From positions 565,398 through 629,397 of the forward strand of contig VZRS01007523.1 of the NCBI GenBank assembly GCA_013398055.1: a stretch of 64,000 nucleotides of DNA. The letters are read 5' to 3'. A program made the translations under genes and the position numbers. This document shows positions 36,223 to 48,000 of this stretch, one piece after another. This stretch comes from Ifrita kowaldi (taxonomy: Eukaryota; Chordata; Aves; Passeriformes; Cinclosomatidae). The stretch's first letter is position 1. Each line of letters starts with the position of its first letter. The notes under the pieces were generated by a model. It was given only the letters and a program-made list of their open reading frames with translations, searched no databases and had not been told where the DNA came from.

Positions 36223-39200
36223 AGAATGGGTCCTGGTAGATTTTTGGTTTATAGGTTCCGCCGTTTCAGTCAAATCAAATCCAGCTCATCAGCACATTTT
36301 TAGCAGCGGGACAAATGCATAGTATCAAATTAAATTATTGGCAGCTCTGAACAACCAGTGGTCATTCTGAAGCAACACACAGGTCCTAGAGCAGACCTGC
36401 ACAATGCCTGACCTGTGAGCAGCCATGCATTCTCAGAACTCCCTGTGCTTCACAATTGGCATAAAGTGGTACAAGCCTGGATGCCCCATCTCCATCCAGA
36501 TACAGAGCAGTGTGTGGGAGGATGCAGCTGCAGCCCTGGGCTCGGGTGCAACAGAAGGACCTGCTAGGGAAAGGGTTGTCTGCAAGATTGAAAAGGCATT
36601 CTCTTCAGAGAACGTAGGGAAGGAAACAAAGGGAAAAAGGTGACCCTATTAGCTGCAGCTCCATCTACATAAATCAAAGTCCTTTAATGTACCATTTTTC
36701 AGATTTTTGTTCTGTGTCCCCATAACACAGCAACAACCAGAAATAGGAGGGGTCCTTCCTCCTGCATATAAAATCATGGGAACAGAGTCTTTTAGCTATG
36801 GATGCCACCATAGGATCTGAGAAAAATTCAATTCAATTCAATTTCAACCCAGAGCTGGGTTGAAAACCTAGCAGAATCTGGGGTCTTGGGAAGGACGGAG
36901 GTCTTGGAACAGAATTGCAATGTGAAAGCAGGGGTATTGCATTTTACACACATCTTCTCCCTTGGGAATCCATCTGGCTCATGGGGGAGGTGGTGACATG
37001 GATGTCCTGTAAATATGTGCTGGGAATTCTTTGGACAGCCTTGCACTGGTCTTGGGCCAAAACTGTCTGTTTTAGGCAGTGTGACAGCAAAGGCCATCAT
37101 GGTGCAGTGCCCAGGGATGTTCCCTGGGACAGTTTTAAATGAGTGGTATGGATGCAGCTATGGGCTGCATCTGGTTTTAGGCAAGATGTGGGTTGCCAAA
37201 CTGCCCAGACTGGCACAATGCAGAGAGCAAGTCAAGAGAGGAGGAGCTTTGTGGGTAACTACTGGGATGCTGAGTATTTTTTGCTGAACTTTTGATCCAT
37301 GTGTTAGATTTTTTGATTTGATCATTTTGGTCTCATGTTCACCAAACAGCTTAGAGAAAAGAAATGGGCAATTTGCAGTTGCTACTACTGGGCTTGCTTT
37401 TTGGGGTGTGAATGTTCTCCTGGCTTATATGCTATATTTATGTGCTAACCTTTTCAAATGTGCTATTTATAGCTAATATATTTATGTGCTAACCTTTTCA
37501 AATACAATTAATTAGATGTATGTCTACATATATTGTTATGGAAAATGAGTCCTATATTTTAAGTATCAGTAATATAGTTGGCAAAAGTAATGTGAGCTCC
37601 CAAATACCTAACAAAATTTTTAGCTCAGTAAATTGCTTTTTTTTTTCCTGAAATTGCTCTGATTTTGGAAAACATCCTAATCTAAGTTAATTCACAAAGA
37701 TAGTACCCTTAAATAAAGAAAGAAATAAAAAGTATTAATAAAAATCAGAATTGATTGCAGTTGTTTCTAGTGTTAGTATTTCTTCAGTTAATGTTTCTTC
37801 CCATAATGGAGGAAATTTAAAAAATGAACATACAGTGCATAGCAGAAAATTAAGCAAGAGCAGCAGTATCATACTAAAGCAATAACAATCAGCAGCAAAA
37901 TAACAGAATGTCAAGTGCTGCAACAAGTCTTCTTGATTAAGTGGGTAGGTTGCTAACTAGATTGTTAATTAGTACAGCCTTATACTTAGGCACCCATTCA
38001 TGTGAGATTTTTTCCCAGCATTCTGCACCGTATAATCCTATTGAAGCTGTGAAAAGCAACAGGTGTTTAGTTTGTGTATGGTTGGCATAATAATTACACC
38101 TGAGGAAAAGCTTTAACAAAACACAGCTGCTGTTTCTGTCCAAATAAACTCCAATAATAGTGCAGAAGCTCTATGTTAGGATAAGTTATCATCAACTGAT
38201 ACATAATCTATATGGCAGCAGAAACTATTTTTTGTAATCATTGTCTTTTCTTAAAAACTGAAGAAGTCCATTAATATCTTCTTTAGGCACTGGCTGACAA
38301 ACCCTGGCTAACATTTTAAGAGCAATGCTGTTACACATCATGGAATCCATACTGAAATGTTTGTATATTGGACATTCTCAGCAGCCAGTGACTGTCATTA
38401 GAACTTGCTTGAGTCTCTTACACAGCCAGTAGCAAAGTAGCTTGCTATGAATACAGAAGCAGAAAAAAGGGATGGAATAGATTTTTTTTTTTTTTAAGTT
38501 TAAACTGGCAGTTGTAAGATTTAGTTATATATAGCATCCCGACTTAAGTACTAATAAAACTCCCCCAAATACTCAGGGCAGAGAGAAGGTATGTTTGACC
38601 TGATTTTAAATGCTGTGGGATAAACAACCTGGAACTCAAGATACAAGAATTATAAGTCTCCTCAGTGCCTGATGAGTCGTTAAACCTCTGCTGGTGTCAC
38701 CCACAGAGTTAGGAATCTTGCACAAAAAAAAAAAAAAAAGGCATTTAAACAGAGCAGCTTTTAAAAATGGAATTAAAATGAAAGTGCCAGAGGCAGGAAT
38801 GCAGAAGTAGGGAAAGAGTTTAGAAGGATGAAAAAAGAAAGGAACAAGGAAGCAGAAAAGCAAAGAACAGAATGCCATGGTCAGACAGTCAAGGAAAAGA
38901 GGAATAATTATGGGGAACAGGAAGTAATTCAGTAAGAAAGAGTACAGAGAACATCTCGGGCAAGTGAAAGGAGGTAATGACAACAAAAATGTAAGAATTT
39001 CTTTGTGTCAATACAGAAGAAGAAACTGGGCTTACCTGTGTGAGCTGGAAGGTGTGTGACAGCATTGTCCAAGGCAGGAGAACATGGAAGAAGCTGAGAT
39101 GCAGGAGAAGGGAAGGAAGATTGGCAGTGTGTCCCTTCTGTCAGCAGAAAAAATGGACGAGAGCCCCGTATTGTGTGTCTGTGTTTTGTGTACATTTTCC

Positions 39201-40309
39201 ACCTCAAGCACACCCACACATAAATGAAGGATCAGGCAGCTTTTCCTGTTAAGAGCTTGAAAATCAGGAATCAGGCCAAAAAAAAAGAAAGCATAAAAAA
39301 AAGCAGGGAAAAAAGCCAGTGCTAATTTTTCCTTTCTTTGTCTGTCTCATGATGCCTGAGCAGTAGGATTTTGAGATATTACTGAAGTAATGCAAATCGT
39401 ATAATATTTCTTAAAACCCCTGGTATCCATATAATTCGCATTTCATTCATGTTTGTGTTGACATTTTACATACTTCCCTTCTGCCTAGTAGTGAATATTT
39501 TAAATTCAAGCAATATTTACCTGTCTGTGTGTTAAGAGAAAAGATAGTTTCTGATATTCTTTGCAACCAGGCCCCCAGTATAAAAAGCCTCCAGCAAGAA
39601 ACTCTATACGTTTATTAACATCATCTCTCTCAAAGTGCTTTCGAAGGAGGTGAATAGAAATCATTTACCAAATTCTATGTATGTTCAGGAGTCACCTATC
39701 TAGAATGAAATGCGGAGAAGGAAAACTGTGAGATCATTGTATTTTGCTGCACCGAGGGGACTGGGGTTACCACACTGCTGCTCAGCACAAGGTTACAACA
39801 TGTGTTAGGTGGTGTTCTGCAGTACCATGGCTACTCAGAGGGGCACTGAAATGTTTCCCAAGTGTCTGGGGTTATGGAAACTGCTTAGGATGACCCTTCA
39901 TCTGCACTGCCACCTTATTTCTTAGCCAGGCTAAGCAGTCGAAGTGGAGGCTTGTACGGTTATGCTGCCATCCTGAGTGAATTGTTTCTGGTAAATAAGT
40001 TGGCTCTTTCAGAACTGATTTAGATGTCTCAGCCTTGGATCTACCCAGACCATATAAACATAATGGTTTAATTCTGGTGAGAGCTATAGACATCACTCAA
40101 AACCATACCAATAAACTGCCTGTCAACATGAGAACTGCGAGGTAGCAAATGATATTAAGTGTAATTATGGGGACCACTAAATTCTACAATTAGTCCTCAC
40201 TTTTTATTAAGTTTCAGAATATAGCCTAGCCTATTATTTACATTAATTTCATTCAGCATCCCCTATCTACTCACCTTATTATTACTGTAAACATGGTTCA
40301 AATCTGATT
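36223..40309. other. Intergenic sequence between two CR1 copies
   Basis: No gene recognised. The region contains an ATTCA-type pentanucleotide run at about 36827-36843, a 44-bp-period duplication at 37433-37503 and poly(A)/poly(T) runs near 38480 and 38725. Frames of 90-116 codons at 38636-39219 show no known domain. Confidence 0.55.
37433..37503. repeat. 27-bp direct repeat with 44-bp period
   Basis: tatatttatgtgctaacctt followed by ttcaaat occurs identically at 37433-37459 and 37477-37503. The spacer is 17 bp. This is a recent-looking local duplication. Confidence 0.9.
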
Positions 40310-41332
40310 TCCTTTTATGACAAGGTAACCCACCTAATTGATCAAGGGAAGCCAGTTGATATAATCTTTTTGGATTTCAGCAAAGCTTTTGATACTGTCT
40401 CTCACAGAGTCTTCCTGGACAAAATGTCCAGCCCACAGCTGGATAAACAAATCCAGTGATGGGTGAGCAGCTGGCTCATGGGTCAGGCACAAAGGGTTAC
40501 AGTGAATGGGGTGACATCAGACTGGGGACCTGTCACTGGTGGGGTTCCACAGGGCTCCATCCTTGGCCCTGTGCTCTTCAATATCTTCATAAATGACTTG
40601 GACACAGGACTGGAAAGGATACTGAGCAAGTTCACAGATGATACAAAACTGGGAGGAGCTGCTGACTTCCTCAAAGGCAGTGAGGATTCTGTACCTGGGG
40701 TGGGGCAATCCTGGATGTATTGACAAACTGGTGAATACATGCTGGAAAGCAGCGCCACAGAAAGGGGTCCTGGTTGATGGCAAGTTGAACACGAGCCAGC
40801 AGTGCCCTGGCAGCCAGGAGGGCCAACCCTGTCCTGGGGGCATCAGGCACAGCACTGACAGCCGGGCAAGGGAGGGGATTGTCCCCCCTGCTCTGAGCTG
40901 GGGTGGTCTCTCCTTGAGTGCTGGGGGCAGTTTTGGGTGCCACAGTGTAAGAAAAACATTCAGCTGTTAGAGAGTGTCCAAAGGAGGGACATGAGGGTGG
41001 TCAGGTGTCTGGAGGGGAAGCTGTGTGAGAAGGTGCTGAGGTCACTTGGTCTGTTCAGCCTGGAGAAGAGGAGACTGAGAGGAGACCTCATTGCTGTTAC
41101 AGCTTCCTTGCGAGGGGAAGCAGAGGGGCAGGCACTGATCTCTCCTCTGGGATGACCAGTGACAGGACCTGAGAGAATGGGCTGAACATGAGTCAGGGGA
41201 GGTGTAAACATTGGAAAAAAGTTCTTCACCCAGAGGACGGTTTAGCACCGCAGCAGGCTCCCCAGGGAAGTGGTCACAGCACCAAGTCTGCCGCAGTTCA
41301 AGAAGAATTTGGAGATTCTGTGATTCTGTAGT
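40310..41332 (+). mobile_element. CR1 LINE, 5'-truncated, with decayed reverse transcriptase
   Basis: This is the largest CR1 copy. Plus-strand frames give VDIIFLDFSKAFDTVSHR (RT motif with catalytic-type Asp), then across a stop VTGGVPQGSILGPVLFNIFI and NDLDTGLERILSKFTDDTKL (the usual FADD box is FTDD here), and further on LFSLEKRRLRGDLIAV near 41042-41090. Frameshifts and stops separate these blocks, so no working enzyme is encoded. The 3' end is intact, ending gattctgtgattctgtag. The frames at 40463-40723, 40638-40970 and 40937-41155 are its pieces. Confidence 0.95.
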
Positions 41333-44036
41333 CTATTTACAGTACAAAATCTGCATGCTAATACTTTTTAAACACAAGATGTTGTCTTTCTTTTCTTTGT
41401 ATTTAACCATAAGCAGAGTAAAAGAAGAAGAAGATTAAATAGTGAGAGTCCTAATCTAGGAAAGTACAAAAAAAATTAATTTAGCTTTAGCGGTTTGGTT
41501 TTATATCCAGGATTAATGGATATGTGCCATAAATTGTTCTCTGTTTGTGCCATCCTATCATACATTAAAATGGGGATAAATATTTTCCTCTCTCACAAGA
41601 TAAATCCATTCCTATTCAAGGGAATGTGAGATATCATTGTGATGAATGCCATGAGAAACTAATAATTCTGGGCGCAGCATAAGTTCGGGAAGATTTGCGC
41701 TAAATGAAGGAGTGGCCAGAAACTGAACGAGCAGGGCTGAACAACTGCTCTTTCTGTTAGTTCTCATCCAGCCCATGCACTAAATGAGGCGGGGATCCTG
41801 TGGAAAAAAATACTGAACCATCATGTAATTATAGACTGTGCACACAGTTAACGATGAATCCACGCCAGGAGTCGGAACAGAAGCTGTGCAAATACAAGCA
41901 CATCTATTGACTCTCCTAGCATTTGAGTTCTTTGCACTACATGCAAAAGCTTTTCCATGTAGGATGGTCTGGGCTGCTGTACAGGAGTCATAAAGGTACC
42001 CTTTTATGGCTCCATTAGTTTTCTCAGAAGTTGCCTTAATAGATACATAAAGTATACTCACACACACAGATGCACACATGCCAATGCACACATGTGCTTA
42101 CAACTGTGTCTTTTGTAGAGTAATGTAGTGTAATGTAGTGGTAAGGGGTGTTCTAATTCCCACAGAGAATCTACATTCCTCCCCTGAATTTTCATGCTCT
42201 TACTAAAGTACTGATCTTTACAGTTAAGATGGATTATGCAAAGGGGCCACACATAGAAGAAATTTTGTTACAACTGTGGGAGGGGTAGCCACGGGATCTG
42301 TAATTATGTGGATCGAGAATATAAACCTCTTACACAGGAATGTGCAGGAGATCAGCTGCATTCCTTCAGTCCGGAGCCTGCGGTAACAGCAGAGAAATGT
42401 TATAAAGCTACTGAATTAGAGAAGTCTTTTTTGCCCTCCCAGTTTTGGTTTTGCTTAGCCTGTTTACTGGGACAGCATAGAGGTACAACACAGATGGAAA
42501 CCAGCTCTGTTTACCCTAACTAGGATGTTCATGCTGAAACCTAATTTTTATATCAATATTTTGATGTTTTCACTGCCGACTGTTTTAGCAGGCACAGCCA
42601 AATACTGCAGGATTATAGAATGAATTCAGAGATGGAAAAATACCAAGTGAACAACTTTCCTTTTCTTTCTTTATGTCTTTTAAAAGATACTAGAATGAAT
42701 TACAGGTGAGAAACCCTTAGAATGTAGACTGCCTAAGTATAGATTTTCTTGTCTGGAAAATTTTCTGCTTACATTTCATATTCTGGGTAGCAATTACTAA
42801 CAAATGCCACGTTGCATTTGTGCAGTCTTTGCAACAATAATAAAGTTGATTTTCACTCTGTTAGCTGCTCAGTGATAATTTTCAAAAGTTACTGTTCAGC
42901 CACTGTTGTTCTACTTTGACAGAAGACAGTGTACCCACATTTCTTGTTAAAAAAAAGTTTATTCAGAAGAAATACTTTTATTCAGAAGAAATAAAGAAAA
43001 GCATCCAGCAAATGGCACTGGTAAAAAGTAAAAAGAGAAAATGCCAGTAATATTTCAGTGAGTAATACCTTACAAATTTATTTTAACACCTGCAGCAATC
43101 ACATTATATTAGATTTGAACAAGCAATGTAGAGTTTTAGCCATAAGTATATTTTATTTCTTTTCATGATTTAATGTATCATATGACAAATTTAGTCAGTA
43201 TTAATACAAAACTGCAGTGCCTATACACATTAACACTAAGAACATGGAAAAACTATGTAGTTTTGCAGTTGTCTGCATGCCCACTCAGTTCTTTGGCATA
43301 TCACTAATTTAATGCAGACAGCCTCTTGAATGCCACTGAAAAATAAATACTCCGTTAGCAGTAACACAGTCAAATAGTCAGACACATTCATTGGACTTAA
43401 TATGTGTGGTCATGTTTTATATTTGGGTGCTGCTGTTGATGTTTACACATAATATTGGTATTTGTATGCCTGGATGCTGGTTGGATAGCAAATAGATAAG
43501 AGAAATAGCAAATAGAAAGTCAAGTTTGCTTATAGCTTTTCAGTATACTATCAGTGATTTTACATACAGTACAAAATAGCTTATAGGCTACTATCTCTTA
43601 ATTTTATGTTTGATATCCCCACTGCATTATGCCTCCTTTGAGATTTACTGTATTTTGAAGCAGCAATAAAAGACACTTTTATAAGATGGAATCTCAGCTC
43701 CACTGAAGGTGAGACCAAAAGTCACTGACTTAACAAAGCCAACATTTTCTGATGTTTATAAACTAAACTTTAATATTGCTCAATGCACCTGACTTCCCTT
43801 CAGGATTATAGGAGACTCGATCATCAAAAGGAGCTGCTTACACTGATCCAGCCATACTGGTTGTTACAGGTTTTTGATTAACTTGCACTACAGCAAAAGC
43901 AACAGATGTCCCATTTTTTGCACACACTCACCCTATTTATTGGGAGCTTACTGTAAAAGTCTTTTGATTTCCAGTGACTTTTGATATATAAGGGTAAACT
44001 GATATTTATTATTATGAGTCACCTGTTGACTTTGCT
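41333..44036. other. Intergenic sequence downstream of FYB1
   Basis: AT-rich with no recognised exon. It has small direct repeats such as taatgtagtg twice near 42120-42140 and ttattcagaagaaata twice near 42958-42990. The frames at 41780-42091 and 42308-42523 show no known family. Confidence 0.55.
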
Positions 44037-44042
44037 TTTATT
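44037..44042 (-). promoter_or_regulatory. FYB1: Candidate FYB1 poly(A) signal AATAAA
   Basis: This is the first minus-strand AATAAA (TTTATT on plus) that I see downstream of the FYB1 stop codon. More follow at 44005-44010 and 43936-43941. It would give a 3' UTR of about 1 kb. No transcript evidence is available here. Confidence 0.3.
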
Positions 44043-45022
44043 TGCAACTTAGTCATTCAGACAACAGAATCGAAAATGAACTTTGGGAATAAATGTTGTT
44101 TCTACGCTGGATAAGCATGGAAATGTTTGATTTTTGCATTCTTTCTTAGCCAAATCTAGTATTAAACTACAATACTTAGAAAAAAAAAAGGCATTATCAA
44201 AATAGAGTGATAAATGTACATATATATTTAGTCTAGAAGTAATTTCCAACAAGTTTATCATCAGTTTATAGCTTATAATACCTATATTACTATAGTGACA
44301 ACTTATCTTCAAACTAAACAGAAATTAAATCTTAACCTAAATGTTTTGAGTATATTTTGAGCAACACTGTAGTATAGAGTAGAACACTATTCTCTAAAGT
44401 AGACTTCAAATAAATTTTAGAGAATGATATTCTGTCATTAGTACAACACAGAAAAAGAGACTTTTGCAATAATGGAACATGGCTGTGTATGTCAGTGTAG
44501 CTAACACTATTGCAGTTGGAATGGCAGGTCAGTGATGTATTGTCTTCTCTGATGCCCACTTTTGATTTCTTTTTTGCACAACAGGATGTTATCACCTTTT
44601 TTTTTTTTTTTTTCAGAATACTGTCCTACCCAGAGTGGCAGTCTTTGGTGTTTAGTAGGTGAAAGACAAAGTACAACCTGTTGCCAGGGATTGTTGTCCT
44701 TAGTACCATTCACAGATATGAACTGGCCTCTTTGGGAATACATAATTAAAGAAGTGTTTTTACATAGACTGTCAGAAATGTGGAAGGGAAGTGAAAAATT
44801 ATAATCCTTACTTTAGTTCATATTCCCTGAATTTTAAATGCTCAGATAAATGGCAATACAAATTTGTACAAAGCACTGGAGGATAAAAGGCTGAAATCCT
44901 AGAGAAAGGTCAATTGTAATTTAAAAGAGAAACCAATTAACTTGCAATCAGTGTTTGTGACTCTCCTTGCTTTCACAAGTGGGATTCCAAACTAGAGTTT
45001 GATCTTCAATGAAGTTGTTACT
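44043..45022 (-). other. FYB1: Putative FYB1 3' UTR
   Basis: AT-rich sequence between the stop codon and the first AATAAA on the minus strand. It includes a T-rich run at about 44598-44613 on the plus strand. No splice signals or other gene features are evident. The end point is a guess from the poly(A) signal. Confidence 0.35.
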
Positions 45023-45063
45023 TCAAGAGAATTCAGCACCAGAGTCATTATCATAGATGCAAT
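45023..45063 (-). CDS. FYB1: FYB1 terminal coding exon with stop codon
   Basis: The acceptor is CATTTCAG. After AT, which completes an Asp codon, the frame reads CIYDNDSGAEFS followed by TGA at 45025-45023. As I recall the human protein, it ends at CIYDND, so six extra residues are predicted here. The preceding intron is only 112 bp. Confidence 0.93.
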
Positions 45064-48000
45064 CTGAAATGGAAATAAAACGCAAAAATATGAATATTGT
45101 GTAGTACTCAACGCAAAGATAGTTATTTATTGTAATTGAATATAACTAAAGTATTGATTGAAGTGTTCAACATACCATCACCAATATCATCATAAATGTC
45201 TCCATCACTGTAAGTTAAAAAAGACAAATAATATATTTAAAAATTGAGACATCAGATACATATTAGTATTTGCATGCAAATACAAAATACAGTAGCAGTG
45301 TAATGCAGGCAATCTATCAAATAATCAGCTTGCTAATTAGGAAAATATAACATTTGTGGTAACAGAACAATGTTGAGCAAGATGGTCAGGTCAAAGTATT
45401 TTCAGGGAAGGGTAGACCTGGATATATTTCTTTCTAACATGAAAGGGTTGCTTTATTAAAAGTCAGCAGACTTTTAATCACATTTTATTTATCACATTTT
45501 TATGTGGATATTCTCATAGAGTTATTTCCAAAAAGAAATTAAATGCCTAATTTTTTTTAAAATTATCACCAGAAAAATTGAATTAAAAAACCCAATCAGT
45601 ATGCCCTTGAAATGTACTCAGCAATTACGTAATAGTTTTGGAGCATTTTAGGTAATGAATTTAGGTAACATCTATAAAAGATACGTGCTCCCTGAATAGG
45701 TATTTTCAAATATGTCACTTAGATACGTGCACAGGCCTCCAGAACAGGAGTTTATATATATAACATATAATATATATATATATAATTCAAATATTTGTGT
45801 AAGTGTTAAATGCCTCTAAATTCTAAATGTGACAATTCTAAAAGTGAGATCTGATTTGATATTTAAAGGTCTAATATAAAATCCTCTTGAAGGAAATGGA
45901 GAGGCTTTGTCTGACAAGAGTTTTGTATTAGAACCAAAATGCTGATCTCCATGCAATTATGTGGAGCAACACTGAGCCAAATCTCTATCCCTCTAAGACT
46001 GAAATACAAATAAACCTAAAGAAAATTTGGTCCATTTTAGTTAAACATTTGAAAAAGGCATCAGTGCATCAAATCACATTAACTTGCTGTTCAGTAATAG
46101 AGCCTAGTACCAATATTGCTTAATTTATGTGATTTTTCATAGTTTAACCAGAATTTATGGATAAGCAATGAGGAATGAGGCTCTGGCAAATTTCCTGCAT
46201 GGATCTATGTGATTAATTTTTGACAAATTGTTACTCCAGAAAAATAACTCAATTTGCAAGTTTAGAATGACAGACTAAAATAATTATATTTCACTTTTTT
46301 ACCAGACTATTTAGAACAAAATTAAGTGTTACAACAAATTTTTCAAAAAGAACACTTTATACTTACTTCTGAACTAAATTGCTTCTCAGAACATAGCCAT
46401 CTGTAAAAGTGAAATATATATGTATTTAAATTAAATTGAAATACTCTTTATTACCTCTGTTGCTAGCACTAGTGAAATGCAGTTTTTCTCTTTTACATAC
46501 ATCAGTCAGAAAGACATAATAGATGGAAAACAATGTACAGTGGATACATAGTTGATGAAGATTTTGCTATGTGCAATGTTTTGGTTATTCTTATTTGCCT
46601 ACTTAAATAGTAATAGAGGTTATGCAAGATTAAGTTTTCATCTTATATATCAGTTTCTGGGTTGCATGAGATGGGTGTGAAATAACAGTTTCAAAAACTA
46701 TAGTTCAATTCACGAACTATAGCAAAAAAATGCAGTATAATAATAACATAATAATATTTGCAGTAATAATAAGTAACAGAAATATTTAAAGTTTCCTACA
46801 GGGACAAAAATGTATTTCAAGATGTGTACACCAATTAAATACCATTAACTGTAACTGTTTGAAATTTTTAACTGTAACCTTAATAAGACCAATAATGGAA
46901 ATAATAATGGAAATACCTTAGAAAAGCTACTGACTAGTGTATTATTCTATTACTCTGCTGCATTACTAATGAAATCAGATAAAACGACACATTTTTTTTA
47001 ATGTACATAATTTCTTCAAAAAATTACTTCCTGTCTTTGGTGAAAGATATCTACTGAAATACTTGTCAGTTGGTATAATGAATACAAAGAAAGAGAGAGC
47101 CATAACAGTAATTACATGTTTGTAGGCAAACATTAGTAAGCTGGTACAAAATTAGGACAGTTCTAAAGAATAAATGTGATCTTGTCTTGTACTTGAAATT
47201 ACTATGTAAATTTCCTTCTTTTAGTCATTAGGAGTGTCTATTCAGGATATCTTAGCTCAGTTGTCTTTCCTCAGTTTTTATTTTGTGGAATGAAGACATG
47301 GAGATTAATTTTTTTTTTTTTAAGATATTCTCTTTTTAGAATTCTCTTTAGGGCAGTCCAAGAATTTCCATGACTCTTGAAGTCTCCAGGGAATAATTTA
47401 AAATCTTTTGGCTAATCTAAGGTGCTCTGTTTGTTCATATAATTTTCTCACATGAAATACATGAAAGCAAAGTTTCTTTGCTCATTGTCACGGCATACAG
47501 TGTTCTTGCAAGTCGTGTGACAGTGCTTCTGCCATTGCAAAGCATCATCTAGGTTCTTGTGATGGTTCCTAGCCCTTAAATACATGGGATATACAGCCCC
47601 TGCTGGTCTCACACTCTTTCAGATTTACTAATCCAAAGTTACATGTCCAAAGTTTCGGTTTCTAATTAATTTATTAGTTTTTATACAGAAGAAGCCAGCA
47701 GGTCAGCACACTCCATGTTGCTTACTTAGCAACCACTGAAAGCCGTAACGCATCGTGCCAGCTGCTCATTGACGGTGTAAAGGAAGCTCAGAGAGGTCAA
47801 AACTTAAATTTTGGGCCACTGAAGTCCATTTATGTCCTACTGTTTAAGCAAAATTGATGAAGCTATATTGAAAGCTTTTGTGTATTTCAAAATGTGTGTG
47901 TTCAGACCAAGAAGGAATTTGAGATGGTGGATGAAAATCAGTTCCTTGTTTCGCTTTTGACATTTCAAATAATTTCATAACATTTAAGATAAACCATAGC

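Noticed and set aside
35850..36239. 129-codon frame as a novel gene
   Set aside because: It matches the end of CR1 ORF2 and 3' UTR, with the typical 3' repeat at the right.
38636..39219. Overlapping 96-116-codon minus-strand frames as a membrane protein
   Set aside because: The phenylalanine/leucine-rich text comes from A/G-rich plus-strand sequence. No start context, splice sites or family likeness were seen.
40463..40723. 86-codon frame as a host gene
   Set aside because: It is the core of a CR1 reverse transcriptase (GVPQGSILGP, FTDDTKLGG) with the flanking frame broken.
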